Shown in pieces: positions 32,548 through 44,754 of a stretch of DNA of 64,000 bases. Every line of letters starts with the position of its first letter. The stretch's first letter is position 1. Made by a program: the position numbers and the translations under genes. Under the pieces are notes generated by a model. It did not search any database. It worked only from the letters and a program-made list of their open reading frames with translations, and was not told the origin of the DNA. The DNA comes from Schistosoma haematobium (taxonomy: Eukaryota; Platyhelminthes; Trematoda; Strigeidida; Schistosomatidae), in the NCBI RefSeq assembly GCF_000699445.3, contig NC_067197.1:6764152-6828151 (forward strand). Reading direction: 5' to 3'.

Positions 32548-32548
<1 letters not shown>

Positions 32549-32610
<62 letters not shown>

Positions 32611-32650
32611 GCCAGTTACCCCTCATGGAGGAGTACAGTCCATCCATGTG
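32549..32650 (-). mobile_element. RTE-1 terminus with long (TTAC)n tail
   Basis: About 15 TTAC units (32549-32610), then 35 bp of the RTE-1 3' end on the minus strand. This is a very short 5'-truncated insertion. Confidence 0.75.
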
Positions 32651-32975
32651 GAACCTGATAAGAAATTAGGATGAATTCTGGATTGAAAATTTCTTTTTCA
32701 AAAGAAAATAAAACAACCAAATATTTTACAGACTTCATAAGAAAAAAAGAAGTATTTACATGGAGTAAATGTAGAATAGTGAATGTCAACTTAGTAGTTT
32801 AAAGGTGATGGGTTCACCATTAGACTTAAATAGATTCATGTTGGATTTCAGATACATAGTATTGAAGAAACGTAAACTAGGAGGAAATAGTCATTTATGT
32901 GCTTTTGATTTTCAAATTTTTCTGATTAGCTGATGCCAGCCTATGATTATAAAAATATGAAATTTTGGCTCCAGT

Positions 32976-33362
32976 AAGTGTTTAGTAACAGTTGTCTACG
33001 CAAAATACTTCGGATCCGTTGACCAGACACTATCAGCAACAACCTAATATGGGAAAGAACAAACCAGATTCCAGAGGAGGAAGAAATCAGGAAAAAGCGA
33101 TGGAAGTAGACAGGATACACATTGAGGAAATCACCCAACTGCGTCACAAGACAAGATTTCACATGGAATACTCAAGGCCCAAGGAGAAGAGGAAGAAGAC
33201 CAAATAACATATTTCGTCGAGAAATGGAGACAGACATATATGAGTAGAATGAACAACAATTGGATAGAACTAGAAAGGAAGGCGGAGGACAGAATGGGTT
33301 GGAGCATGCTGGTTGGCGGCCTATGCTCCATTGGGAGTAACAGGCGTTAGTACGTAAGCGTA
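32976..33362 (+). mobile_element. RTE-1 3' end, frameshifted
   Basis: Plus-strand coding of the RTE-1 tail: NSCLRKILRI-like start, KNKPDSRGGRNQEKAMEVDR in one frame, and the ending that reads SIGSNR before GTACGTAAGCG. Several frameshifts; RT core absent. Confidence 0.8.
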
Positions 33363-33865
33363 AATATTTGCCAAGATTGATTTTCTTGGTTAATCAGATA
33401 CTTTTCGGTTGTTCAATCATGATACTTACATAAAATGATGTTAGAAACTTTGAGAAATATTGTGCAATGATTATAATCCGATAAGGGGCCTGTAATTCCA
33501 TGTTATGAGAAAATATTTTATTCGGTCTTACCAGGTCGAGATCAGCGGTTAGTTAAATATTCCGTAGTTCTTTAATAACAATATTCTTTTACTGCAAGTA
33601 TTGTTCATCACTATTCGTTTTAATAACAAAATTCATTTTATGTAAAGGAGTTAGAATCATTTGGTGATGTTTATATCTCCATAATTTTATAGCATCGTGA
33701 TAATCTTGACTATCACACTTCTTTGTATTATGTAGTCAGGACAAGATTTACTCCGTCCCTAATCATATAAAACATCAGACGTCATCTTAATATGTAAAAA
33801 TGGTCTTATTATCCTTGATCGAATGATAGAGTTTACTGTGTGATACAGATTTTTATTAGCGATAA
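33363..33865. other. No recognised feature
   Basis: AT-rich DNA without repeat-family similarity. Confidence 0.4.
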
Positions 33866-33867
33866 AC

Positions 33868-34025
33868 GATTTTGATTGAGCTCACAAACAGACCCAAGTT
33901 AGACAACTTGAAAGCAGTGGACATCTATTTAGTTCTAGTATGGGAGTCCTTGATAGTGTGCATCCATGACTCCAAAGATGGAGATCAAACCTAAGACCTA
34001 TGGCTTTGCATGCAAATACTCATGC
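33868..34025 (-). mobile_element. Decayed HHR-B copy
   Basis: Minus-strand order tail, GCAGTGGACATC, CTAGTATGGGAGTCC, GTGTGCATCCATGA matches HHR-B; catalytic bases are lost. Confidence 0.55.
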
Positions 34026-34419
34026 AAAAACTCAAAGTAACCAAGTGACTTTCAATCATTTCGGAATGCAATTCGCATTAGAATTCAGTATGTAGTCGTT
34101 TCGCTCTGTTTCCTATCAACTATTTAGATTTATATGAATTCCAATGTTGCTATTCCTATCCGAATTTGAACCCAGTAAACATAACCGTAAAAATTAGAGG
34201 ATTATCCAAATGTGGTAGACATTTTGGACAAGAATTTAAATTAAAGAAGAAATATATTAATTATTCAGATCTATTACATAAGTAAAACTGTTATAAAGGA
34301 AAAAGTGATTAATTCACTTTGTTAAGTAGCATAAAGTTTCATGATTCATAATCAGTTTCTAATTTTTTCTCAGAATTGGGATCGAGAATTTAACACTCAC
34401 ATTTTGGAAACATTATTTA

Positions 34420-34735
34420 ATGGGGTGATGGATAGTGGCTAGCAGTGGAATCCAGGACACACATTTCGTCCTATTTGGGACTCGTCAGCTGAATTTACCT
34501 GCATCCCACAGTTGATGTACACTCTTCAAACGCCATCATGTTATCCACTCAGCTACTGATTCTTGATAGCCACTTGCTTGTGTAATGAAGTAAAGTTTAC
34601 ATTCACTTAGTATTATTTACTTGAATCTTCCGATTGATGTTTAGGACTGCAATTGATCAGTCTCTTATTGCGTCGATATAGCCTTAATTCACAAGCATTA
34701 TATGCAAGATTCTACAATATTATTTTAGTGTTACT
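34420..34735 (-). mobile_element. HHR-A (Sm-alpha-like) retroposon, good copy
   Basis: Minus-strand unit: linker (34735-34590), head A box near 34550, a deletion removing the B box, ribozyme, and CTAGCCACTATCCATCA end. Confidence 0.88.
34444..34500 (-). ncRNA. Hammerhead ribozyme, HHR-A, core intact
   Basis: Minus strand: TTCAG/CTGGA stem I, CTGACGA (34482-34488), GTCC/GGAC stem II with CAAATA loop, GAAA, stem III ATGTGTGT, C17 at 34456. Cleavage is predicted between 34456 and 34455. Best A-type copy in the window. Confidence 0.85.
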
Positions 34736-34739
34736 AGCC

Positions 34740-36240
34740 AATTTCTATCTTCATTTTTCTACTAATGTAACTTCATGATGATTACCAATCCTGTTCTTTT
34801 ACATAAATATTACTAGTTAACTGATAATGATAAGAACTACTGATAATCAGAGAGAAGAAATCACAATTCAGTTTATTTATTTATTTATACCCCTTGTTAT
34901 TTATTAGATTAAAAAAAGAGAGAAAAAAACAAGAAAAAACATTCTCCTACCCACACCCCCATCAAAAAATTTAAATAAAAGTTAAAAAAAAGAATAAAAT
35001 AAAACTTTCACTTTCTTTAATTATTTTCATCACGTAAAACCACACCACTAGAATAGATTGTGCCATTTTTCTTATGTTCCCACTTGGAATCTATTTATCT
35101 ATCTATCTATATAGAATAAAATCTGTATAAACTCCATTCGTATATTGTTGTCACTGATTTAGTGATTATTGTTGGACAGAGAATCATAAATGATACTTCT
35201 TATGCAAAATAATAATAATAATTACTTTGAGGGGGGGGAGAGAGGTTCCCATCCCTATTACTTCTCTTACTACTAATAATTTATCCTTAAGAATTTTCCT
35301 GTCAAATATGATTAAACACACAAATAGTTGATGAATAGTTTTAATAGTAAAACACAAACATCCTTAAGATGATCAGTTTTATTGACACATTGAATAAATA
35401 ATTATTAATCATTCTTATGATAAACGTAATATGATGTATATAATATAAAGTGTATCAGGTTCACCCTAGAGATATCATCACTGGTTATATATGTATATAT
35501 AATTAGTAGTAGCAGTAGTAGTAGTATGTGAGATATTCATAATGTAACAATTATGTATTAGATGTGCAGAAATATGTGTGTGTGCGTGCGTATACGTGCA
35601 TGTATGTGTGTATGTGGATGTATAGAAATGTTATGGTGAAATGATTTATAATGATCAGTTCATTTAATAAAACATGCTACGTATATACTACTCTTAAAAT
35701 AAATATGAATAGATTGTTAATAACATGGAAATAAAAAAAATTATGATTCAACCATAGAAAAAAAAACAAACGAAAAAAAAAGAAACAAAACAAAATGTTT
35801 AGTAAAAGATAAAAAGAAGAAAAAGAAAAAAAAGGAGAAGTTGACAAAGGGGAATAATTAAATCAATTTTTTTCTTCCCTAGAAATTAGAATAAATAAAA
35901 CAACTAAATAAGAAGAGAACATAAATTATTTCAATTTTCATCATAAATATTTATTTGGATAGAACAATGACAGAACAATGACAGTTGTAATGATAATAAA
36001 TCTTTATTTATTATTATTATTATGGCTTTTTAATATGACATTGTTTCATGCGATGTTTAATTAGAAAGATTTTTAGTTTTGATTATAAGGGCAGTATATT
36101 TCCCCTTTTGGGAATAGATACATAGAATTAGAATTATTCACTTAGTTACATTTGGTATTACGAAAAAAAAAAGATAAATAAGTTGGTGTACATATGGGAA
36201 ATATAGTTAAAGCACATTTCTTTCCATAGTATGTATATCA
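34740..36240. other. Repeat-poor AT-rich stretch
   Basis: About 1.5 kb with poly(A)-rich, TATC, TAA and GT runs and an oligo-G near 35232, but no member of the families in this window and no gene. Confidence 0.6.
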
Positions 36241-36244
36241 GTTT

Positions 36245-36620
36245 ATGAGATAGTGGTTGGAGGTAGTTGAAAAGAAATCCTGAAATTAGATTTTATGTTA
36301 TTTGGTACTTGTCAGACAGATGTACCTGTAATCTTGAGGGTAATGATCCTTCCTGATGGATTGAATCTCACATCACTCAGTTTTATAGTCAGAGATGTTA
36401 CTACTGAGCTATCTGGACTGTGATTAACCTTTTGTAGGACTAATATGTATTTACAATTGATTGATTACTGGGTATTAACCAATGTCATGTATGTCATATA
36501 CTTCTTAGTCATCCAGACTACTGGCCACATCGCAATTTGGTCAATAGAATTTGGTCTGAATTAAGAAGGACTTGAAACATATGATATTAGTCACTATCAA
36601 GTTATCACTCAGTTGTAAAT
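36245..36620. mobile_element. Decayed HHR-C copy with inverted tail
   Basis: Minus-strand ribozyme remnant (CTGACAA, ACATAAAATC), head (TAGTAACATCTCTGACTAT-type) and tail to 36520, then a plus-strand tail piece 36524-36620 that faces it. Confidence 0.65.
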
Positions 36621-36959
36621 ACATCTTAGTGTATTCTAAGGCTATATTGACTTATACTCTGTAACTTGTTTATAACATTGAAACCCAGTGATGATACTAT
36701 TTTTGTATTATACCAATAGTGGACATTATGTAAGACTTGTTCAACGATCTTCGTGTTGGTTATCTTCTGTTTTCCATAATGATATCTATAAGATGATGAT
36801 GAAATAGATAAGTTCGTTGATTGATACTACCAATTATTTCTAAATGAAAGAATTTTTATCTAAGCGTCTAGTTCAAATAACGCAATGATCACAATCTTAA
36901 AATGTTGATATTTTTGAACTATCAATAAAGGAATGAAACAGTCACTGTATTTGCACATA

Positions 36960-37330
36960 AGTCAATGACTTCTAGTCTTAGCCATGTTGGTAGATGCATA
37001 CTATTTGGCTGTGGTCCGCGTGACTATCGTAACCAGTAGTTGGAGACTCTTGGTGACATGGCTCAGAATCAATCACAATGGCGTAGGTGTATACACTCTC
37101 TATCTTCCCTTAAACTATGGGATTAAAATTGCTTTATATATTTCTTTCTACGAACTAATTCTTTCTTCCTGTACTATATCCTTATATGCAACCTTTCTTT
37201 TATATATCACCACCTGTGGATTAACTACTTTTATGAATTCGGTGTTGGTCATGTTGTGCTAATGAGGTATGTCAACTTCGACCGATGTATATATTGTGCC
37301 TGGTCCTATGTTGTACCTGACTATCTGACT
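36960..37330 (+). mobile_element. RTE-2 LINE 3' end
   Basis: One frame reads GCGPRDYRNQ then LETLGDMAQNQSQWRRCIHS, the end of a LINE protein, followed by a 3' untranslated part shared with the reverse of 40810-41180 and a GACTATCTGACTCAAC tail. Confidence 0.7.
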
Positions 37331-37334
37331 CAAC

Positions 37335-37745
37335 CCTCCAATCAATAATAACATGGCGATTCAAATACAAATTTACAATTTCAGCAATCAAATTAATGAT
37401 GTGAATTTTCTGGTTTACATAATTGAGTCTTTAGTTCGATAACCATTAAAAAATAACACAAGTGAACCATAATCTTATCCTAGTATTGAGTTCATCAAGA
37501 GTGCAAATCAATAACTTCACTGTATTAAGAAATCTAGAACCATCAGTTCTTATAGAGTGTTCTGAAACTTTAGACCATTCAGTTGGGAATCAATGATTTA
37601 GACTTCTAACTTTAATCAATTCGTGATGTAAATTATAAAACTAAACAATCTTCAGTAAACTTCTATACTAATAATTATGTAAATGTTAGTCATATTTAGT
37701 CTATGATTGGTTATTGGTCAAAACACTAAAGTTTACATTTATTTA
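37335..37745. other. No clear feature
   Basis: AT-rich DNA. Near 37465-37600 there are faint HHR-B-like phrases (CTTATCCTAGTATTGAG) too weak to call. Confidence 0.35.
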
Positions 37746-37756
37746 ATTTTTTCGAT

Positions 37757-38400
37757 TAAGATCATGAACCGATTGATGTTAGACCACCATTGAAAACCTG
37801 GAAGCTCTGGACGGCCGTCTCGTCCTATTGTGGGACTCCTCAGCAGTGCTCACCCACGACCCCGCTAGCGGGATCCGAACCCAGGGCCTTCAGTTTCGCG
37901 CGCGAATGCTTAACCTACTGCACCATTGAGCCGACATCCAACGGTGTTAATGTCTAACCTCAACCAATCCACGGAGTTGCGCGACCATCTTCCATTGTAC
38001 TGAGGTAGATACCTGTTTCTACCCGACACGGATTAGCTCCACTGGTCACGGCTTCTCAATAGAACTCCGAGAATTCCTTCACGAAGCTAGTCACTAGTGA
38101 GCACATGGTAATTATCAGTTTAGGGGCTGCGGAAATTATTGAGCTTTTGACTGAGATCATGAACCGATTGACTTTAGACCACTATTGAAAACCTGGATGC
38201 CAGCTCAGTGGTCTAGTAGGTTAAGCGTTCGCGCGCGAGATTGAAGGCTCTGGGTTCGACTCCCACGAGCGGGATCGTGGAGGTACCCCACAGTAGGACG
38301 AAACGGTCGTCCAGTTCTTCCAGATTTTCAATGGTGGTCTAACATCAATTGGTTCATGATCTCAATCAAAAACTTAGCAATCTCCACAACCCCTAATTTG
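37757..38400. mobile_element. HHR-B head-to-head pair, long
   Basis: A full minus unit (37757-38145) has ribozyme at 37798-37850, head (B box GGATCCGAACCCAGG, A box near 37920) and upstream tail. A second minus tail (38150-38200) is followed by a plus head (38201-38270) and ribozyme part (38275-38320). The minus ribozyme has GAGA for GAAA; the plus one lacks CTGAGGA. Confidence 0.8.
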
Positions 38401-38504
38401 ATATATTTAGTTGTTTTAATTATCAGAGTTGATTGATTATTAGTTTCAACCTAAAGTCATTCACTTGGTTGAAAATTAAGCATTATTATTTGATAGACAA
38501 CAAT

Positions 38505-38800
38505 TATTAAACCTTTATAAGCAAAGATAGATAATTGCTAGCAGTGGAATCCAGGACATGCGTTCCGTTTTATTTGGGACTCGTCAACTGAATGTACCTG
38601 CATCTCAGAGCTGATATTCACTCTGGACCTCGAACCCAGTACCATTCGTTTCAAACGCCATCATGTTATCCACTCAGCTACTGAGTCTTGATAGACACCG
38701 GTTTGTGCAATAAGGTGAAGTTTAAATTCATTTGGTATTGTTTACTTGAATCTTCCCATTATTGTTTAGGTCTGCGATTGATCGATCTCTCATTATCATT
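38505..38800 (-). mobile_element. HHR-A retroposon, ribozyme mutated
   Basis: Minus unit with linker, clean head (CCTCGAACCCAGTACC is the complement of its B-box side) and ribozyme with TTGACGA and GGAAC for GAAAC. Confidence 0.85.
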
Positions 38801-38872
38801 CACCGATAACAAATGATAAGATAGACAATTAAGTGAATAAGGTCTTTTCATTATCTAGTTAATAAATAACAT

Positions 38873-39090
38873 GTCACGAGTGACATTGTCAGACAACTCA
38901 AGAACTTCAGCCTGCAGGTACTCAAGAAAAGCTATCAAATAAACCGGAGCACCAGTATCGATACGTTTTACATAGTTACCCCTTACGAAAGAGGCGATGG
39001 GCACGACCAATTGAGAATTGTAAACCAGCATGGTTTGGTCAATTTTTGGCGTTAGCACGAGATTTTTCAACTTTACGACGTTCACTCATT
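38873..39090 (-). pseudogene. Histone H2A pseudogene, 3'-truncated
   Basis: Minus strand from ATG at 39090. The first codons read [10 protein letters not shown], like an H2A start. After a frameshift RANAK is readable, then an in-frame TGA, then [17 protein letters not shown]. After a second frameshift comes [15 protein letters not shown] and [18 protein letters not shown]. Intact H2A reads AGLQFP.GRI.R.LRKGNY, GAGAPVYLAAVLEYL and AE.LELAGNAARD in these positions. The acidic-patch Glu residues in LEYLxAEVLEL are kept. Homology stops after RD, losing about the last third. Two frameshifts plus one stop make it non-coding. It is the only host-gene trace found. Whether it came by retroposition cannot be told, because histone genes normally lack introns. 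Confidence 0.85.
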
Positions 39091-39224
39091 GTCCGTCAAA
39101 GCCATGAAATATGCCCTAAATAAATAACACACTTATATCAAAAAATTATTAACAAGGGAATAAACATGATTAAATCAATTTTCTAGATTATTCATTATTC
39201 AATAAATTAAGATCCTGGTTGTTA

Positions 39225-39410
39225 ATTATGGTTTTGGTAGAGTTTTGTTCTCTGAGCTGGGTGGTTTGGTCGTGGAGCTTTCATCGTTCTTCTGAACGAC
39301 ATCATCAGCACAAACTTCAGAAGAACGATGAAAGCTCCACGACCAAACCATTCAGAGAACAAAACTCCACCAAAGTCATCCACCTGAGCTACAAATCTTC
39401 TCCACCATCT
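39225..39410. repeat. Foldback repeat D, copy 2, with 34-bp perfect arms
   Basis: 39262-39295 is an exact reverse complement of 39317-39350; imperfect pairing extends beyond both. The 108-codon plus frame over it is not a gene. Confidence 0.85.
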
Positions 39411-40232
39411 GTTAATTGTGGTATTTTCTCATTATATCAGAGTAATAGATTCATTTGTAGAAGTTTCTTATTATACTATTCAAACCCTTTCAGTATTCAC
39501 CACATTCTAAATTTCATTGTTAGTCATTATTCAGCTATACTATAGTTTATTGTAAAATATTTGCAAAGCAGTTTATTTGTGTGGATTCATTCCAACAGTT
39601 TCAAAGCATTAGAATGATGAGTTTAGGAATGTTTTCCAACGATTTTTCATCAATCAATCAATACTGTACATGTTTATCTTTATTCGATTCATGATCGTAT
39701 ATAATAATCATCTATCATTGTCACTGATAGGCAACATCCGACTCACACGTCCGCGTCGTGCCTCCTGGATAGTGGGACGAATGGCTCATGAACTAACGAG
39801 AGCGGGAACCTAGGTGGTGAAGATCGGGATAATCACCCACTCTTACCGATACCCACCAATCGATTACGAAATCCACAGAGAAAAATAGCACAACTACATT
39901 TGTAATGAAAAAAGACAAAAGATTTTCGAAAGTGGTGCATGTATCATTGTCACTGATATCCTATCTCATTTCTGAGTTAATTAAAATCCATCAATTATCA
40001 TTTTATATTAGAAGTAGAACAATCAATTCTATATTCTAATGACAAATATTGATAAGATTAAGTTTTGGTTTTACTGATGAAATAAGAGAACTGTGAAAAA
40101 TAGAAAAAAAGAGAAAATAAAAGAAACAAAAAGAAGTATTTTATACATTTTAAGTCATCATTTTTGATGTGTGTCATTTATTGACATAAGAAAAAAGAAA
40201 AATAACGATGACAAGAAACATATTTATATAGT
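39411..40232. other. No recognised feature
   Basis: AT-rich DNA apart from a GC-richer patch at 39725-39890 (containing GTCCGCGTCGTGCCTCC), which may be an unrecognised repeat. Confidence 0.4.
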
Positions 40233-40315
40233 CAGAGGTGGGTTTCTGTGGATATTATAGTAATTTAATAGTTGAATTCATAAGTCAGTTAAAGCTAGAT
40301 CACTATGGTAAACAT

Positions 40316-40370
40316 GAAAGTACTAGATGATCGTTTCGTTCTAGTATGAGACTCTTCAGCAGTGTGCGTC
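40316..40370 (-). ncRNA. Hammerhead ribozyme, HHR-B, core bases kept
   Basis: Minus strand: CTGAAGA (40353-40359), GTCT/GAAC stem II, GAAA, CGATCATC with C17, stem I CACTG/TAGTA with wobble. Stem III has a mismatch. Confidence 0.6.
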
Positions 40371-40537
40371 CACGATCTCATCTAGCGAACTTCGAATCCA
40401 GGACCTATCGGTCTCACGCGGATTGGTTGAAGTTAAACATTAACACCATTGGATGCTGTTTCAGTGGTCTAGAGGTTAAGCGTTCGAGCGAGGGATTGAT
40501 AGGTCCTTGGTTCGTATCTCGTGAGGCGGTATGGTGG

Positions 40538-40592
40538 GTGTGCACTACTGAGGAGTCCCATAGTAGAACGAAACGGCCTTTCTGTGGCTTCA
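40538..40592 (+). ncRNA. Hammerhead ribozyme, HHR-B, core bases kept
   Basis: CTGAGGA (40548-40554), GAAA (40570-40573), and U at position 17 instead of the family C. Stem III is weakened by a G to T change. Confidence 0.5.
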
Positions 40593-40809
40593 GGTTTTCC
40601 ATGGTGATCTAGTTTCAATTGACTCACGGATTCAAATATTTATATAAGTTTATAAAACATAATTCAAATCTTCAAAAGCATTTTCATGATGTTCAAATAT
40701 TCTCAGTTATATAATAAAAAGATAAATGAAGGAGAAATGAAACAAAAAACGTAAACATATTCCATGTAAGTTAGTGCTTTTTTTATATATTCAACAACTG
40801 AAGCACAAT

Positions 40810-41485
40810 ATTGTAGGTCAGTCAGTTAGTCAATCAGTCAGATACAACGTAGAACCAGGCACATATATGTACCGGTACAAGTTGACATACCACACTAGCA
40901 CAACAAGATGAAAACCATATTCATGGAATTATCTAATTCAATTGTGGTGATATATAAAAGAAAGATTATGTATAAGGATATAGTACAGGAAGAAAGAATT
41001 AGTTCGTAGAATGAAAGATATGAAGTGATATTAATCTCATAGTTTAAGGGAAGATAGAGAGTGTATACACATACGCCACTGTGATTGATTCTGAACCACG
41101 TCACCCACAGACTCCAACTACTGGTTACGATAGTCACGCACACCCCAACTAAGTAATCTGAATCTACCAACATGGCTCACACGTGAAGTTAATGACTTTG
41201 TGGACTTATGCCACGTTTTGGTTTGGCCGCCTCTAACTTTCTTCCAACAATCCCCTACACTACTCAGCATTGCGTGTCGTGGTAATCAGTGTTCAGGCAT
41301 ACGTAACACGTGACCCAACCATCTAAGTCGATAAAAATTCACAACCTCATCGACTGGTTTACCATCATTCTCTAATACCCTACGTCTAACCTCACGATTA
41401 CTTACCCGGTGATCCCAGCAGATGCGAGCTATATTTCTAAGACATCTCTGGGTAGATTTGTATAATCTCATTTTTGTCATTTGCC
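40810..41485 (-). mobile_element. RTE-2 LINE 3' end, longest copy
   Basis: Minus frame 41286-41480 encodes a LINE C-terminal segment: QRCLRNIARICWDHRVSN, RRRVLENDGKPVDEV, and LRWLGHVLRMPEH. A second segment with the RDYRNQ and HSL region follows in other frames, then the 3' untranslated region and a (GACT)n tail (40815-40848 on the plus strand). RT catalytic motifs are not included. 5'-truncated and frameshifted. Confidence 0.8.
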
Positions 41486-41559
41486 GGAGTTATTTGAATC
41501 TTCACTTTGTTGATGTTAAGAAATTCAACTGATCAGTACCACTAAATCATAAGTGCTTT

Positions 41560-41800
41560 TAAGCAAAGTTTAATAGTAGCTAACTAGAGAATCCAAAACA
41601 CGTGTTTTGTCCTATTTAGGACTCTTCAGCTGGATATATCTGTACTCTTATTTATATTTACTCTGATACTTGAACTCGATTTCTCATTGCTTTAGTTGCC
41701 AAACGTGTTATTAACTTAGCTACTAAGTCCAGATAGGCACTGGGTTGTCATAAATAGGGTGAAATGTGTATCATGGATTTTACTACTATCTCCAGTCCGA
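41560..41800 (-). mobile_element. HHR-A copy, ribozyme mutated
   Basis: Minus strand CTGAAGA with GTCC/GGAC stem II and a good TCCAG/TTGGA stem I, but AAAA in place of GAAA; head region degraded. Confidence 0.7.
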
Positions 41801-42330
41801 ATTGATTCTGTATATTTACGGATAATATCTAGTTTTCAAATAACAAATTTTATTTTAGTGGTTATCAGTTATCAAATATATGTGGTGAGTTTTGTGGATT
41901 TGGGTTAAGATTCAATGTTTTTCTTTCAGGCTGTTGAAAACTATTGACTTTTTCTGTGATTGTATTTTAAATGGAGGTGATGAGAAGGTTTCGTATTGAC
42001 TTTATAATAATGTAGTTAGATAAGTATTAACAAAAAGAATTATTTTAGGGAATAATTTGACTCCAACTGTATTGCTAGTATTATTATTTAGTAAGAATAA
42101 TCACACACCTCATTGGTTCGCTATTCACTGAGGATGGAATCGAACTTAGGACCTTTGTAAGTTTTATGGTATAATTATTCTTCATTAGTGATGTGACTGT
42201 GATATGGCCAAGTCCCTACTATGGAATACATCATGTGAATAACTCAGATTTACTTGACTCAATTACAGACTGACTTATAAGATAGATAGAAAGTCATAAT
42301 ACACATTTTATAATATTATTCACTTTCTAT
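41801..42330. other. No recognised feature
   Basis: AT-rich DNA. Confidence 0.4.
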
Positions 42331-42332
42331 TG

Positions 42333-43160
42333 CTTACTTACTTACGCTTGTTACTCCTAATGAACATAGGCTGCCGACCAGCATTCTCCAACCCACTCTG
42401 TCCACCGCCTTCTTTTCTAGTTCCATCCAATTCTTGTTCATTCTACTCATGCCTGTCTATCTCCATTTCTCGGCGTAATATGTTCTTCGGTCTTCTTCCT
42501 CTTCTCCTTTGGCCTTGAGGATTTCGTGTGAGGCTTTGCTTTGTGATGCAGTTGGTTGCTTTCCTCAATATGTGTCATATCCTCTTCCAACTCTTGTTCC
42601 TGATTTCTTCCTTCACTGGAATCTAGTTTGTTCTCTCCCATATTAGGTTGTTGCTGATAGTATCTGATCAACGCATCTGAAGTATTTTGAGTAGACAACT
42701 GTTAATAAACGCCTGTATCTTCTGGATGATGGCTTTCGTAGTTCTCCAGGTTTTCACCCCATACAGTAGAACTGTCTTAACATTTGTATTGAAAATTCTG
42801 ACTTTGATATTGGTTGACAGACAGTTGTTTCTAGTTCCAGATGTTATTCAGTCGTAGATATGCTGCTCTTGCTTTTCCGATCCGCGCCTTCACATCTGCA
42901 TCAGATCCACTGTGCCTATCGGTGATGCTGCCCAGTTATGTAAAGGTTTTTACATCTTCCAAATTTTCTCCGTCAATTATGATTGGATTGGTGCATGCTG
43001 TGTTGTATCGGAGAATCTCGCTTTTCTCTTTGTGTATATTGAAACCTACTGCTGCTGAGGCTGCTGCTACATTGTTCGTCTTCTCTTGCGTTTGTTGTTG
43101 TGTGAGCAATAGAAGAGCCAGATCATCTAGGAAGTCTAGATCGTTTAACTGCATCCTATC
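42333..43160 (-). mobile_element. RTE-1 (SR2-like) LINE, longest copy in the window
   Basis: Minus strand includes the end of the RT domain: LDFLDDLALL, where the motif C F-A-D-D region has Leu for Ala, then VAAASAAVGFNIHKEKSEIL and NPIIIDGENLEDVKTFT, and, in other frames, the IGKARAAYLRL, LLYGVKTWRTTK and SIGSNK-type tail. It ends in a TTACTTACG tail. Frameshifts make it a dead copy. Confidence 0.85.
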
Positions 43161-44180
43161 TGTCCATTGTAACGTTCGATAAATTACATCAGTATGTAGT
43201 CCAACAATCTGATCATTATTATCTTGTCAATGAGAATAAATTTAAACTAATATACAACAATCAAGAATGAAAATTATCCCCGTCGGTTAGATTTATAACC
43301 CAGAATATCTGTATCAAATAATCAGTAGTAGCAGCAGTGACTATATTCACTTTACGACATAACAGTAACTTGAACCTTCTACAGTACGATTTTGTACGGC
43401 ATATACAAACGTTCCCCATATTTTTTTCTTGTATAAAATTGGCACTAGTTACAAATATTTGCACTGATCACATTAAAACAATGAATCCTTGAATATTGAA
43501 ACTTTAATCTCGTCTAATCAATAACAATCATTGTTAATGAGTTGTTGAAACATTAAACTTGATTTATGTCCATACTCTCTCATTCACACACACACACACA
43601 AATGAATAAACATTAGCATATAAAGATAATACAGTTCTACAGACAGGTAATGAAGTGAATAAGAGAAGTATAGGTAGAGTTATAGATGGGTAGTTAGGAA
43701 GATAGATAGGTAGATAAGTAGACAATCTTCCTACATTTTTGCTTAACAGCTTTAGCTTAATCTAATCCAAACAATATGACTGAACTAAATAAATATAAGA
43801 GTATGATAAAAACGATAAGTAACAAAGAAATAAATGAATAAACATGTGTATTATAATTATTATTTCTGTCACGATAAACATGAAATGATCCGAATGAAAG
43901 TAATAAAATTTGTAAGAATATAATAAACTTATCATTATGAGTTTTATAGTTTATTTTATGTATGGTATTATTGTATCTCCATTTAGTTTGTTCTATTCTT
44001 TATTATTGTTGTTGTTTTGTATCATCATCATCACTTAGGTGAATGATCAGTTTATGATAATCACTCATACTACTATTAGTACAGATACTACTTATAATGT
44101 ACATAGTAAGATAAGAGTATAACTGGAAAATGTTATATTGAATAATATCATTATAATTGATGGATTTAAAGCTAAGAATA
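43161..44180. other. AT-rich, repeat-poor stretch
   Basis: A short AC run near 43586 and GATA-type runs near 43690; no gene or family member recognised. Confidence 0.5.
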
Positions 44181-44182
44181 TT

Positions 44183-44475
44183 CTAATTTTAATAGTTGAG
44201 ATCATGAGTTAATTGAAGCTAGATCACCATGGAAAACCTGAAGCCAATGAACGGCCGTTTTGTCCTGTTTTGGGACTCTTCAGCAGTGCACATCCACGAT
44301 CCCGCCTCGCGAGATACGAACCCAGGATCTGTCTGTCTCGCACGCGAGCGCTTATCCTCTAGACCACTGAACCGGCTGGTATCCAATGGTGTTAATGTCT
44401 AACTTCAACTAATCTACGAAATTGACTCATGTTATCAACTATTAAAATTACTAATAACATCCACAAAACCCCTTC
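44183..44475 (-). mobile_element. HHR-B retroposon, full unit plus plus-strand tail
   Basis: Minus ribozyme at 44225-44290 (CTGAAGA kept, AAAA for GAAA), clean head (A box near 44360, B box near 44318), then a plus-strand tail at 44420-44475. Confidence 0.8.
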
Positions 44476-44754
44476 TGATAAGAACATTCGCTTATATCAT
44501 GCTTGATATGCTAACAACCATTGTGAATTATATAGTACTGGTCATAATTATTGAATAGTTTTTTCACTATTGAAGAATTAAAAGAAAAACAACTTTAATA
44601 TCTATTGTTAGCGATTTGAATGATTTAGTTCAATTAGGCAATAAGGGCACTTTCGTATTCTTTTAATGGTGTTAGAATCCAGTGATTCAGGATTCTCACT
44701 GATCGTCTAACCAAAGCCAGCACATGCCGTAAAGTTTAAAAGTGGAGATATTAA

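Larger units (their letters stand above)
40238..40655. mobile_element. HHR-B head-to-head pair with two ribozymes
   Basis: A minus unit (40240-40418) and a plus unit (40419-40650), each with head remnants and a ribozyme, in the outward-facing arrangement. Plus head: TCAGTGGTCTAGAGGTTAAG near 40465 and TTGGTTCGTATCTCG near 40507. Confidence 0.85.
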
